Source of the DNA: Candidatus Physcousia equi
Lineage (GTDB): Bacteria > Bacteroidota > Bacteroidia > Bacteroidales > Bacteroidaceae
Assembly (NCBI GenBank): GCA_018065005.1
Contig: JAGHUD010000052.1
Span: forward strand, 1-45,570
Length of the DNA stretch: 45,570 nt
Direction of reading: 5' to 3'
Shown here piece after piece: positions 25,823 through 34,334 of this stretch (position 1 is its first letter; each line of letters opens with the position of its first letter). The notes below the pieces were generated by a model. The model did no database searches, was not told the origin of the DNA, and saw nothing but the letters and a program-made list of their open reading frames with translations. A program made the translations under genes and the position numbers.

Positions 25823-27511
25823 TCAATCCGTGAGTTTACGATAGCGCACGCGCTTGGGCTCCTCGATACCGAGTCGCTTGCACTTGTTCACCTCATACTC
25901 GGAGTAGCTACCCTCGAAGAAGACCACCTTACCGTCGCCCTCGTAGGCGAGGATGTGGGTGCAGATGCGGTCGAGGAACCATCGGTCGTGGCTAATGACC
26001 ACAGCGCAGCCTGCGAAGTTTTCCAAACCTTCCTCAAGAGCGCGCAGTGTGTTCACGTCGATGTCGTTGGTGGGCTCGTCGAGTAGCAGTACGTTGCCCT
26101 CCTGTTTCAGCGCCATCGCCAGGTGGAGGCGGTTGCGCTCACCGCCCGAGAGCACGCCACACTTCTTCTCTTGGTCGCCGCCAGAGAAGTTGAAACGTGA
26201 GAGATAGGCACGCGCATTGATGTCGCGCCCCCCCATGCGGATGAGCTCATTGCCTTGGCTGATCACCTGATAAACCGTCTGGTCAGCCACGATGTCCTTG
26301 TGTTGTTGGTCCACATAGCTCACCTTGACCGTTTCGCCCACCTCGAAGGTGCCAGCGTCGGCGGTTTCGAGTCCCATGATGAGCCGGAAGAGGGTTGTCT
26401 TTCCTGCACCGTTGGGACCGATGACGCCCACGATGCCGCCTTGCGGCAGCGAGAAGTTCAAGCCCTCGAAGAGCAGTTTGTCGCCAAACGCCTTCTTCAC
26501 ATCGTGTGCCTCGATGACCTTCTGTCCCAGGCGTGGTCCGTTAGGGATGTAGAGCTCCAGTTTTTCCTCTCTCTCCTTCTGGTCTTCGTTGAGCATACGC
26601 TCGTAGTTGTTGAGGCGTGCCTTACCCTTCGCCTGACGTGCCTTGGGCGCCATGTGCACCCATTCGAGCTCGCGCTCCAGTGTCTTGCGGCGCTTCGAAG
26701 CCACCTTTTCCTCCTGTGCCATGCGTTTCGTCTTCTGGTCTAGCCATGAGGAGTAGTTGCCTTCCCAGGGTATGCCTTCGCCGCGGTCCAGTTCGAGTAT
26801 CCATCCAGCCACATCATCGAGGAAGTAGCGGTCGTGGGTGACGGCAATCACCGTGCCTTCGTATTGATTGAGGTGCTGTTCAAGCCAGTCTATGGATTCG
26901 GCATCGAGGTGGTTGGTGGGCTCGTCGAGCAGGAGCACATCGGGCTTCTGGAGGAGCAGACGGCACAAGGCAACGCGACGGCGCTCACCGCCAGAGAGCA
27001 CCCCGCAGAGCTGGTCGGCAGGCGGGCAGCGCAGCGCATCCATGGCACGCTCCAGGCGCGACTCGAGGTTCCAGGCGTCGGTGGCATCGATGATGTCCTG
27101 CAGTTCCGCCTGGCGGGTGAAGAGTTGGTTCATCTTGTCTTCGTCCTCGTAGTATTCAGGAAGTCCGAACTTATTGTTGATTTCCTCATATTCTGCCAGG
27201 GCATCCACAATGTTCTGCACACCCTCCTTGACGGTGTCGAGCACGGTCTTTTGGTCGTCGAGTTGTGGCTCCTGAGGCAGATAACCCACGGTGTAGCCTG
27301 GCGAGAACACCACGTTGCCTTGGTAGTTCTGGTCGATGCCGGCTATGATCTTCATCAGTGTGGACTTGCCGGCTCCGTTCAAACCGATGATACCAATTTT
27401 GGCTCCATAGAAGAAGCTGAGGTAGATATTCTTGAGTACTTGTTTCTGTGTCTGCTGGATGGTTTTGCTCACGCCTACCATCGAAAAGATGATTTTTTTG
27501 TCGTCTGCCAT
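25823..27511 (-). CDS. ettA: Energy-dependent translational throttle protein EttA (ABC-F)
   Basis: The 562-residue ABC-F protein has two ATPase modules without membrane segments. Module 1 has GLNGAGKST, LSGGERRRVAL and DVLLLDEPTNHLD. The linker region has the EttA-type arm and a basic PtIM helix (KARQAKGKARLNNYERML). Module 2 has GPNGAGKTT, LSGGERNRLHL and VLLLDEPTNDID. The second Walker B ends in Asn-Asp, as is typical for EttA. The protein gates early translation in response to ATP/ADP. It is preceded by a small gene (27584-27784) on the same strand with a 72-nt gap. Confidence 0.95.
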   Translation of the reverse strand: MADDKKIIFSMVGVSKTIQQTQKQVLKNIYLSFFYGAKIGIIGLNGAGKSTLMKIIAGIDQNYQGNVVFSPGYTVGYLPQEPQLDDQKTVLDTVKEGVQNIVDALAEYEEINNKFGLPEYYEDEDKMNQLFTRQAELQDIIDATDAWNLESRLERAMDALRCPPADQLCGVLSGGERRRVALCRLLLQKPDVLLLDEPTNHLDAESIDWLEQHLNQYEGTVIAVTHDRYFLDDVAGWILELDRGEGIPWEGNYSSWLDQKTKRMAQEEKVASKRRKTLERELEWVHMAPKARQAKGKARLNNYERMLNEDQKEREEKLELYIPNGPRLGQKVIEAHDVKKAFGDKLLFEGLNFSLPQGGIVGVIGPNGAGKTTLFRLIMGLETADAGTFEVGETVKVSYVDQQHKDIVADQTVYQVISQGNELIRMGGRDINARAYLSRFNFSGGDQEKKCGVLSGGERNRLHLAMALKQEGNVLLLDEPTNDIDVNTLRALEEGLENFAGCAVVISHDRWFLDRICTHILAYEGDGKVVFFEGSYSEYEVNKCKRLGIEEPKRVRYRKLTD

Positions 27512-27583
27512 TGCTGGGTGGTTTGGTTGTTATGGGTTGTGGATATGTGTGGGTGTTGTGGACAAGTGAGGGGGTGGGAGGAG

Positions 27584-27784
27584 TCATTCCCGCATCGCCA
27601 TCTCGTGGTCGAAGCGTTCGACCTCCTTTTTCAGTTCTTCCTCGGAGAGCGTGGGAAGGAGTCGACTGAGCGTTTCGCGCATGAGGTCTACGGCATGCAT
27701 CTTAGCGATGCGCTTGCCGGCTTTCATGCCGCTGGCGTATGGTGTGTGGGGCAACAATGCCCGGTTGAAGTTTCCGTCGCTCAT
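27584..27784 (-). CDS. Small conserved-looking protein (66 aa), unknown
   Basis: I start at 27784 (MSDGNFNRALLPHTPYASG), since the longer frame to 27976 runs over the promoter and into the oppositely oriented amidase start. The product has a Gly/Lys-rich turn (SGMKAGKRIAKMHA) and two acidic helices ending EVERFDHEMAMRE. I recognise no family. A TATCTTTG element about 38 nt upstream supports this start. It probably shares a transcript with ettA. Confidence 0.7.
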   Translation of the reverse strand: MSDGNFNRALLPHTPYASGMKAGKRIAKMHAVDLMRETLSRLLPTLSEEELKKEVERFDHEMAMRE

Positions 27785-27821
27785 TTCTGATTTATTCTGG
27801 AATGGGTTTGAGTTTACGGCA

Positions 27822-27829
27822 CAAAGATA
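27822..27829 (-). promoter_or_regulatory. Probable -7 element for the small gene and ettA
   Basis: Minus-strand TATCTTTG (27829-27822) with a predicted leader of about 30 nt to the ATG at 27784. It lies in the 103-bp divergent space shared with the amidase promoter. Confidence 0.7.
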
Positions 27830-27872
27830 CAATTTTTTGCTGAATGATAACGAATATATAGTAAAAAATGTG

Positions 27873-27880
27873 TAATTTTG
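27873..27880 (+). promoter_or_regulatory. Probable -7 element for the amidase, next to the start codon
   Basis: TAATTTTG ends 7 nt before the ATG at 27888, so the transcript may be almost leaderless, as at recF. No clear TTTG element was found at the usual distance. Confidence 0.5.
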
Positions 27881-27887
27881 TGGCTCG

Positions 27888-29126
27888 ATGAAAACAAAGC
27901 GCTCCATATCGTTCCTCATTGTCCTCTTTTTCTCTTTCATGCTCGTCGCAAGAGGGAAGCAGGACGTGTGGGTCATCGATGCCGGTCATGGCGGCTACGA
28001 CGTGGGCTGCGAAGGATCGAGAGCCAAGGAAAAAGACATCACGCTCCGGGTGGCGCGCCGTGTGGCAGAACTGGTGCGCCAGAACGTCAAAGGCGTGAAG
28101 GTGGTCATGACGCGCGAAGGCGACCGTTTCGTGTCGCTCGAACAACGTGCCAACATCGCCAACAATGCGGGGGCGGCTCTTTTTCTCAGCATCCACGTCA
28201 ACGCAGTGCCCGACAACTCCAAGGTGCGCGGCACGGAGACCTACTATGGGCCCATCGGAGCCACCTCGGTGCCGACATTGGAGAAGGCACGCAAGAAGAA
28301 CATACAGCGCAGCGAACTGCTCGCATGGGAGATGCAGAAGCACTACGGACTTGCCGGGCGCCCCATCAGTCGGGGTGTGAAGCGCGAACGCTACTACGTC
28401 ATCCTCCACACACTCATGCCCAGCGTCCTCACCGAAATTGGTTTCATCAGCACGCCGAGCGAGCAGGACTATATGATCAGTGCGAAGGGACAGGAAGAAA
28501 TTGCTCAGAGCATCTATCACGGACTGCTCGAATACCACCAAATCGTCAAGGGCGGCACAGAGAAACGTATGCTTGCTGAGATGCGACGCACGGGCGGCAG
28601 GGCAAAGGCGCTGCAGCCGTATGCCACCACGCAGAAAGAGCAGCAACTGCTGTCGGCAAGCGGAGAGGCGAGCAAGCCGAAGCAGACAGAATGCACGGAG
28701 ACGAGCGCCAAGCAAAGCAAGACAACCCTTGCCGCCAATAAGAATACCGGGGAGGCAGCAACGCCCGATGTGGCTGTCACGGCGTCGCCCTCCTATGCGG
28801 ATTCCGTGGCAGAGGCTTCCGTTGTGCTCGACCCTTCGCTTGAGCCCGTTTATGAAAATGAGGAACTCTCCTTTGCCATCCAGGTGTTTGCACTCAAAAC
28901 ACGCATCAAGACGAGCGATGCCCGCCTGAAGGGACTCAAGGGCTTGCGCGTTCTGGAGGCTGATGGCAAGTATAAATACCTGTGTGGCACCACCTCCGAC
29001 TATCAAGAGGCACGTCAAAAACTCTCCGACGTGCGCAAGCATTTCCCCGACGCATTCCTCGTGGCATTCCTCGGCTCACGCCAGATTTCTACCGCCGACG
29101 CACAGGAGATGGTTGTGAAGAAATAG
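27888..29126 (+). CDS. N-acetylmuramoyl-L-alanine amidase with SPOR-like C-terminal domain
   Basis: The 412-residue product has a signal peptide (MKTKRSISFLIVLFFSFMLVA). Residues about 25-225 are an Amidase_3 domain with VWVIDAGHGGYDVGCEG (first zinc His), the catalytic Glu region in SRAKEKDITLRVARRVAEL, FLSIHVNAVPD (second His) and LTEIGFISTPSEQDYM (Glu). The middle (230-310) is a Lys/Ala/Thr-rich linker. The last 90 residues (ELSFAIQVFALKTRIKTSD, KGLKGLRVLEADGKYKYLC) form a SPOR-like domain, which in other bacteria binds denuded septal peptidoglycan. It should cut peptidoglycan during cell separation. It is followed by a run of hairpin repeats and then a strong terminator. Confidence 0.93.
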   Translation: MKTKRSISFLIVLFFSFMLVARGKQDVWVIDAGHGGYDVGCEGSRAKEKDITLRVARRVAELVRQNVKGVKVVMTREGDRFVSLEQRANIANNAGAALFLSIHVNAVPDNSKVRGTETYYGPIGATSVPTLEKARKKNIQRSELLAWEMQKHYGLAGRPISRGVKRERYYVILHTLMPSVLTEIGFISTPSEQDYMISAKGQEEIAQSIYHGLLEYHQIVKGGTEKRMLAEMRRTGGRAKALQPYATTQKEQQLLSASGEASKPKQTECTETSAKQSKTTLAANKNTGEAATPDVAVTASPSYADSVAEASVVLDPSLEPVYENEELSFAIQVFALKTRIKTSDARLKGLKGLRVLEADGKYKYLCGTTSDYQEARQKLSDVRKHFPDAFLVAFLGSRQISTADAQEMVVKK

Positions 29127-29151
29127 AGAAGGTCGCTAAGGAAATAAAAAG

Positions 29152-29233
29152 TTTCTGCTACAGAAATAAAAAGTTTCTGCAGCAGAAACTGAAAAGTTCT
29201 GCAGCGGAAACTGAAATTTTCTGCTGCAGAAAA
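29152..29233. repeat. Array of four imperfect palindromes, about 22-bp spacing
   Basis: The hairpins are at about 29152-29166, 29174-29188, 29195-29211 and 29217-29233, each a version of tttctgcagcagaaa. They sit just after the amidase stop. Each can form a 6-7 bp stem with almost no loop, and neighbouring units can also pair with one another. Confidence 0.85.
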
Positions 29234-29336
29234 AAAAGGCTGCAAGGAAATCAAAGTCGTGACCAAGGTGTTTTACCATCATTGTGCCACAAAAATTTTC
29301 ATGACTTTGCCTTGCCGAATATGTACAAGAATGAAA

Positions 29337-29377
29337 CAAAAAAAGGTGTCAAGCGAAAACTTGACACCTTTTTTTGT
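29337..29377. terminator. Bidirectional terminator between the amidase and the broken adhesin gene
   Basis: A stem of about 12 bp (aaaggtgtcaag/cttgacaccttt, near 29341-29370) flanked by A's on the left and T's on the right can end both converging transcripts. Confidence 0.9.
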
Positions 29378-29399
29378 GTTATGATTTAGAACTTATTGC

Positions 29400-31167
29400 T
29401 CAGATGCGTACACCGCTGGTGCTGTACTTTATGCCATTCTTGATGATGACAATCTTGCCTGCTTCGAGGCGCTTGCCATCCGTCGTTGTGCCATTGTCAA
29501 CGCGCTGAATGCCCGTAGAAGGACTTTCGATGTTCAGCGTCACGGTGATATCCTTTTCGTTTACCGTACCGTCCAACGTGATAGAACCAGCACTGAGCAC
29601 AATGGTGTGCTCACCAGCCGCGAGCTCCTTGTAGATGTAGAGCTCATTATAATCCTGACCGTATTCGATGGTCACCTGCTCACCGTCGATGGTTACATTA
29701 TTCTTGTTTGTTACGAAATCCACTTCATCACAGTCGGGGGAAGGTGAGGATGACACACTTGCTGGCATCAACATAAGTTGCCTCCACATTCACCTCTGCA
29801 GGGGCTTCGGGAACGGTGAACGTAATGGTTTCGCTCACATTGGACATGAGGGTTACCTTGCCCTCCTTAGCATTCCAACCAATCTGGGCTGCGATGATGA
29901 ACATTTCTGTTCCGGCTTCGTACACTTCTGTGTATTGGCTGGGATCGATGGTAATAGGTGCAAACTCAGCACCAAACTCGAGGTATCCATTGGTGAAGTC
30001 GTCTTCTGAGAAGAATACAGAAGAGAGTCCTTCAATCTCATCCAAGAGGGCAGTCTCGGGCGTTTTGCCTTCGTCGAGATAGTCCATATTCTTGACTAAC
30101 TTGACAACTGCCAATTTCTCGTTGTCAGAAGTGATGGTGTAGGTCTTGGTCTCTTCATTCTGAGTTACGGCAACTTGGGCAAGTACTGGCTTACCTTCGA
30201 TGTTCAGCGTCACGGTGATATCATTTTCGTTTGCCGTACCGTCCAAGGTGATAGAACCAGCACTGAGCACAATGGTGTGCTCACCAGCAGCGAGCTCCTT
30301 GTAGATATACATCTCATTCAATTCCTGACCGTATTCGATGGTCACCTGCTCATCGTCGATGGTTACATTCTCCGTGTTCGTTCCGAAATCCACTTCATCA
30401 CAGTCGGGGAAGGTGAGGATGACACACTTGCTGGCTTCAACATAAGTTGCCTCCACATTCACCTCTGGGGCTTCGGGAACGTCAAAGCGATAGTAGATTT
30501 CTTCTGTATTGGCAAGAACGCCATCTGGCAATTCAACAGAGAAGTATGCTGCGTTCTTGCTCTCAACAGAAAAGTCGCCACTGCGTTCGCTGTCCAGTTC
30601 GTTCATATTTGTCGAACCGGTGGCTATCCAACAGTCATTGAGTTTAGACTCGAAACCAGGATGCTTCACGTTGTAGGTGGCATCATTCTTGATGAAATAC
30701 GTGCCAGATTCGATGGTCTCCAACATATTGAAATGGGCTACATCGTTGTAGGTCGTAGGCTTGTTCTTGTCTGTCGAAGTGGCCAGCAGGTCGCTTACCG
30801 TGTGCTGGAGCTCTGTGCTGAGAACATCTGTGCTGCCTTGCTCGGTCCAACCGGTAAACGCATAGCTGTCCATGGGCTTTGCTCACAGATTCATCTCACC
30901 GTCTGTTGCCTCAGTCGGAACGGGGTCTTCATCGGGAATATACATCTCCGTGATGGGAGCCCAGTCACTACTCATGTCTGCGTAGTCCGCTGCATCAGGT
31001 GTATTTGTCTGATAGCTGACATACACCTTTCCTGCTCCTGTCTGCGCAGTGGCTGCTGTCACCATGAAATAGAATTGCACAGACTCAAATGCCATGACTG
31101 AATGGGTCGTCAAACAAAACATGGCAAACAGAAGTAGGAATTTTGTGGAAAGTAAAACTCTCTTCAT
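29400..31167 (-). pseudogene. Broken secreted repeat protein (in-frame TGA and one-base frameshift)
   Basis: Three pieces form one gene. 31167-30883 encodes a signal peptide (MKRVLLSTKFLLLFAMFC) and ends at a TGA (30883-30885). The same frame continues after the stop (AKPMDSYAFTGWTEQGS) to 29728, the L-x-A-x-P-x-x-x-Y-x-F-x-G-W pattern of InlB-type repeats running across the stop. A near-identical block occurs twice (30196-30481 and 29526-29815). At the equivalent place the first copy has four G's (FPDCDEVDF stays open) and the second has five (29736-29740), which shifts the frame. The 129-residue remainder, from 29789 to 29400, continues NNVTIDGEQVTIEYGQ and ends GKIVIIKNGIKYSTSGVRI, a tail type found on many secreted Bacteroidales proteins. 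It was probably a surface protein of about 588 residues. Sequencing error cannot be excluded for either lesion. Confidence 0.8.
29526..30481 (-). repeat. Two near-identical direct repeats of about 286-290 bp inside the broken gene
   Basis: 29526-29815 and 30196-30481 match along their length with scattered base changes. Each encodes VNVEATYV(E/D)ASKCVILTFP and the following strand-rich domain. The two copies lie 670 bp apart. Confidence 0.85.
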
Positions 31168-31204
31168 AAATGTTTTGGTTTTGGTTAATAATATATTTGT
31201 TTCT

Positions 31205-31843
31205 CTATTTTACACTATGGATATATGGACGAAGGTAGCAGCTGCGCTGCCATGCTGCCAAAGCGATGATCAAGCACACTATGCTTTGTTCAAGACAGAA
31301 CCGACTGGGCACCAGAAAGACTACGAGGGCGAAGAGCATGAAACTGCCCGACATCGCCTGATCTATGCGCAGTGCTGGCCGATTCTTGCGCAGCTTGGTG
31401 TACAACCAGAGTGTAGCCCAAAGCATATTGACAAAAAGAAAAGTCCAGTTCCAACCTTTTAACGAGGACTGTGTGGTGACGACATTCACCACAGGCAGCA
31501 GAAGCGACAAAGCGGTGTAGAAAAGCAAGAGCAGCAAATCGGTGGTCTGACGAATCGGATCAAGAGTTGCCACACGATGCGTCATGACAAGGACAGCCTG
31601 CAACAGGACTATGCCCACAAGCCAAAGATAGACAGGCATGCCCTCGTCGGGAAACGACACGTCTGAAGCCTGGCAGAGCAAAGGACGGCGCGCACCATCG
31701 GGCGAAACGATTATGGCGTGTGAAAAGATGTAGGGCAAGACTGTGGGCAAGAAGCAGAGGTCGTTGGCTACGCTCTGCTCAAAAGCAGGACCGCATGCCA
31801 AGAAAAGCACAAGCACAGTGCCCCAATTCGACTGACGTCTCAT
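31205..31843 (-). CDS. C-terminal half of a split DUF4105 protein (membrane part)
   Basis: The 212-residue frame begins with an ATG that overlaps the stop of the upstream frame (ATGA). Its first 50 residues (NWGTVLVLFLACGPAFEQ, then DLCFLPTVLPYIFSHA and SPDGARRPLL) match the second half of the DUF4105 domain, where a G-x-P-x-(D/E) turn, an F-x-P-x-x-L motif and RPLV are typical. Four to five hydrophobic segments follow, the usual membrane region of Bacteroidetes DUF4105 proteins. It has no signal of its own. Most likely it is the rest of one gene broken by a one-base shift; the ATGA could still allow re-initiation. Function of the family is unknown. Confidence 0.75.
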   Translation of the reverse strand: MRRQSNWGTVLVLFLACGPAFEQSVANDLCFLPTVLPYIFSHAIIVSPDGARRPLLCQASDVSFPDEGMPVYLWLVGIVLLQAVLVMTHRVATLDPIRQTTDLLLLLFYTALSLLLPVVNVVTTQSSLKGWNWTFLFVNMLWATLWLYTKLRKNRPALRIDQAMSGSFMLFALVVFLVPSRFCLEQSIVCLIIALAAWQRSCYLRPYIHSVK

Positions 31844-32397
31844 GCCGTTTGCAACGCAAAAAGATTATCACCAATTCCATCAAGCGCGGCATTGTCAAGA
31901 TCCACATATCCGTCAACAACGGAAAACAATACATTGCTCAACTCCTGCGAACAACTGTGCTTGACGAAGTCGGAATGTGTGGCTTCGGTAGCGATAATCA
32001 TGTTGTCAAGATGTTGCCATAGGCGACGTATCTCATCTGGAGTGAGATTGAGGGGCAAGGTCTCCACTCTTCTGTGCTGCTCAGCAAACTGCTGCAGATA
32101 GGCAGGCGTCTCGTAAGCCATCATGCGTGTGGTGTAGTTTCCACACATGATGTCCCATGCTGTCTGCTCTGCGTTGACTTCTTGCGTGAAGCAATAATCC
32201 AGCGTATCCGTACTTTCGAAACGGAGCCGCAGGAAGGCATGACCGAAAGCACGCTGTGGTGTTTCATCAGTAGGTGCGGCTATCAGCAGCGAAGCGCTCA
32301 ATCGCCCCTCCTGCGGCACCTGCTCCTGTGCCTTCAGTCCGGCTGTCTTGAAAACAAGTGCAACGATAAAGATTATGATTATGTGCAATCCTCTCAT
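31840..32397 (-). CDS. N-terminal half of a split DUF4105 protein
   Basis: I start at 32397 (MRGLHIIIIFIVALVFKTAG, a signal peptide); the longer frame to 32439 begins upstream of the promoter. The 185-residue product carries the first half of DUF4105: ASLLIAAPTDETPQRAFGHAFLRL (family pattern L-x-x-x-P-G-x-x-x-x-x-x-G-H-x-x-(L)-R), HRRVETLPLNLTPDEIRRL and SDFVKHSCSQELSNVL, where the family usually has F-x-D-N-C-x-T. So Asn and Thr of that motif are replaced here. It stops at FALQTA-TGA. With the next frame the total would be near 400 residues, the usual family length. Transcript start is supported by TATCTTTG at 32422-32415. Confidence 0.75.
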   Translation of the reverse strand: MRGLHIIIIFIVALVFKTAGLKAQEQVPQEGRLSASLLIAAPTDETPQRAFGHAFLRLRFESTDTLDYCFTQEVNAEQTAWDIMCGNYTTRMMAYETPAYLQQFAEQHRRVETLPLNLTPDEIRRLWQHLDNMIIATEATHSDFVKHSCSQELSNVLFSVVDGYVDLDNAALDGIGDNLFALQTA

Positions 32398-32414
32398 AAT
32401 AATAAAATCATGCG

Positions 32415-32422
32415 CAAAGATA
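32415..32422 (-). promoter_or_regulatory. Probable -7 element for the DUF4105 gene
   Basis: Minus-strand TATCTTTG (32422-32415) lies 17 nt before the ATG at 32397, leaving a leader of roughly 11 nt. It decides the start, since the ATG at 32439 would be upstream of transcription. Confidence 0.7.
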
Positions 32423-32439
32423 GCAAAAAATTGACACAC

Positions 32440-32837
32440 TGCACCAAAATACGCTAATTTTTGCTACTAAAAGTTTTAAAATGTGTAAAAACACAGTCGA
32501 AAAACGCCACAGCGAGATTATCCGCGATTTGAGGAGCGTGTATTTCTCTGACGCCCAGGGTGTCACTACGCTTTGCCCAGGGCTAACAGCCATAAGCCTT
32601 TCAGCCTACAATAAGCATCTCAAAGAAAAACCGTCTAAAAGAATTATGCTACAGACACATTCAAACGATATTTCGTAACCATTAGGATCGTCTTTCGATT
32701 AAGTGTTTAGATACATGGTTGATTAGAACCCACCTACACCGTTGGAGGTTAAAAAATAGCGGCATCATAGTTTCATCTCTGAGCCTATGATGGCGCTTTA
32801 TATATACATTACAACAATACGCATTTTTGCAAAATAA
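32440..32837. other. Gene-poor stretch with a small ORF and a hairpin
   Basis: The region holds a possible 65-residue plus-strand frame (32481-32678: MCKNTVEKRHSEIIRDLRS, then TTLCPGLTAISLSAYNKH) that I do not recognise and doubt is a gene. A 12-bp inverted repeat with one mismatch (32759-32770 with 32785-32796) is followed by T/A-rich DNA. I see no tRNA or other RNA. Confidence 0.4.
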
Positions 32838-32870
32838 AAAAGGATCTCACCTCCCGGTGAAATCCTTTTG
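32836..32870 (-). terminator. Terminator of rpsP
   Basis: Stem aaaggat-tcacc/ggtga-atccttt with single-base mismatches around a tccc loop, with a T run on the minus strand, 75 nt after the rpsP stop. Confidence 0.85.
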
Positions 32871-32944
32871 TATTGTTGTTTGAAAGAAAATCCTTAGAAT
32901 AAGGTTTGTGTTTGAATGTTGTTTGTGAAACTCTGTTTGGGCGT

Positions 32945-33493
32945 TTATGCCTCTGCAGGAGTCTCTTCTGCGGGTGCCTCAGCGGCAGCCTCTGCCTGAG
33001 CAGCAGCTTCAGCTTCTGCCTTAGCGGCAGCTTCAGCAGCTTTCTTCTCAGCGACCTTTGCGGCGATAGCCTCGTTTGCCTTCTTCTCAGCGGCGAGGGC
33101 TTCCTTTGCAGCAGCAGCCTTGTCAGTAGCGAGCTTTTCGCTCAGTGCCTGAAGACCCTTCTGACGGTCTGCCTTCCATGCGTCGAACTTAACCTGGCAT
33201 GTTGCTTCGTCGAAAGCACCCTTCTTAACACCACCCTTGAGGTGCTTCATCATGTAGACGCCCTCGTTGGAAAGGATGTTACGAACGGTGTCGGTGGGCT
33301 GTGCACCACACTCCACCCAATAGAGTGCACGGTCGAATTTCAAATCTACAGTGGCAGGATTGGTGTTGGGGTTGTAGGTACCAATCTTTTCTGTAAATCG
33401 TCCATCACGTGGAGCTCTTACATCAGCGATCACGATGCTGTAGAAAGCATAGCTCTTACGGCCATGACGCTGCAGTCTGATTTTTGTTGCCAT
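32945..33493 (-). CDS. rpsP: 30S ribosomal protein S16 with long Ala/Glu-rich C-terminal extension
   Basis: The first about 85 residues are S16: [37 protein letters not shown] and [21 protein letters not shown]. The protein continues to 182 residues through a basic part ([19 protein letters not shown]) and a helical Ala/Lys/Glu tail ending in [10 protein letters not shown]. Classical S16 is about 80-90 residues; long tails are usual in Bacteroidetes. A TAACTTTG box lies about 63 nt upstream of the start. S16 stabilises the 30S subunit early in assembly. Confidence 0.96.
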   Translation of the reverse strand: MATKIRLQRHGRKSYAFYSIVIADVRAPRDGRFTEKIGTYNPNTNPATVDLKFDRALYWVECGAQPTDTVRNILSNEGVYMMKHLKGGVKKGAFDEATCQVKFDAWKADRQKGLQALSEKLATDKAAAAKEALAAEKKANEAIAAKVAEKKAAEAAAKAEAEAAAQAEAAAEAPAEETPAEA

Positions 33494-33555
33494 AAATCTT
33501 TTGTTTTTAAATAATTATAGGTTTGAAATATGCTATTAACTCGTAATAGCGGATG

Positions 33556-33563
33556 CAAAGTTA
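33556..33563 (-). promoter_or_regulatory. Probable -7 element for rpsP
   Basis: Minus-strand TAACTTTG (33563-33556), followed by C, about 63 nt before the rpsP start. Confidence 0.65.
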
Positions 33564-33600
33564 CGACTTTTCGTTCAAACTACCAAATTTTCAGTTGCTT

Positions 33601-34269
33601 TTATTTGATCAAGCACCATCCGAGCTTCATGCCGTTGTAGTTGCTCAGGAGCGAACTGAGTGTGCTGCTGGTGGCGCCGAGCTTGTTGATGGCACCGAAG
33701 ATGGCGTTGGCATCGAAGAGCATATAGAGCTGATTGCCATTGATACTCACCGTGCAGTTGAGGCTGGCAAGACCCAATGCCCCCTTGAGGGTGAGGTTGT
33801 TGCCCGACAAGGTATAGGTGCCGGTGGTCTGACGTCCGCTGACGGACACTGTCACCTTTCCGTTACCGTCGAAGGTGAAGGTGGAGACGCCAGCCTTCAA
33901 ACCAATCTTCTCAAGCTGGGTGCCCAACGTAGAGGAGAGTTTGTTGCCAGCCACTTGTCCGCCGATGTTGGCAAGGATGCTGTTCGACTCAAATGTAACC
34001 TGTGGCTTCTGGTATGTCCATGTGCCGGTGATGGAGTTTGTGTTTACGCTGTTGCCGCCAAGCAGTGAACTGAGCAAGCTCAACCCACTGGAAGCAAGAC
34101 TGGATGTGGGGTCGCTGGTTGCAGTAGTGTTGCCACCAGCGAGCAGTCCGCCAGCCACAGCACCCAACACGTTGGCTGTGTTGCTCGTGCTGGTACCGCC
34201 GCCAAGTCCGCATGAAGAAATGGTGAACGCAGCAGCCAATGCTGCTACATAGGTAAAAATCTTTTTCAT
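33601..34269 (-). CDS. DUF4923-family lipoprotein
   Basis: The 222-residue protein begins MKKIFTYVAALAAAFTISSCG, a lipoprotein signal with lipobox ISSC. A Gly/Ser/Thr-rich stretch (about 22-75) leads to the DUF4923-type domain: SITGTWTYQKPQVTFESNSILANIGGQVA, LGTQLEKIGLKAGVSTFTFDGNGKVTVSV and GTYTLSGNNLTL. It ends in LSSLLSNYNGMKLGWCLIK. The fold is a small beta-sandwich; its function is unknown. It lies 65 nt downstream of the pseudouridine synthase gene on the same strand, so it may be co-transcribed. Confidence 0.85.
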   Translation of the reverse strand: MKKIFTYVAALAAAFTISSCGLGGGTSTSNTANVLGAVAGGLLAGGNTTATSDPTSSLASSGLSLLSSLLGGNSVNTNSITGTWTYQKPQVTFESNSILANIGGQVAGNKLSSTLGTQLEKIGLKAGVSTFTFDGNGKVTVSVSGRQTTGTYTLSGNNLTLKGALGLASLNCTVSINGNQLYMLFDANAIFGAINKLGATSSTLSSLLSNYNGMKLGWCLIK

Positions 34270-34334
34270 TGGTTATTATTTATTTAAGAACTATTAGAAC
34301 GATCTTGATTCACTGCATTTCGTCGGAAGTCTTC

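Noticed and set aside
26834..27790. Long plus-strand ORF opposite ettA
   Set aside because: It is a shadow of ettA, whose ATPase motifs are unmistakable on the other strand.
27785..27976. Longer start for the small gene upstream of ettA
   Set aside because: It would cross its own promoter and run over the amidase start on the other strand.
32481..32678. 65-residue plus-strand ORF
   Set aside because: No recognisable family, no promoter and no clear composition bias; kept only as part of an uncharacterised gap.
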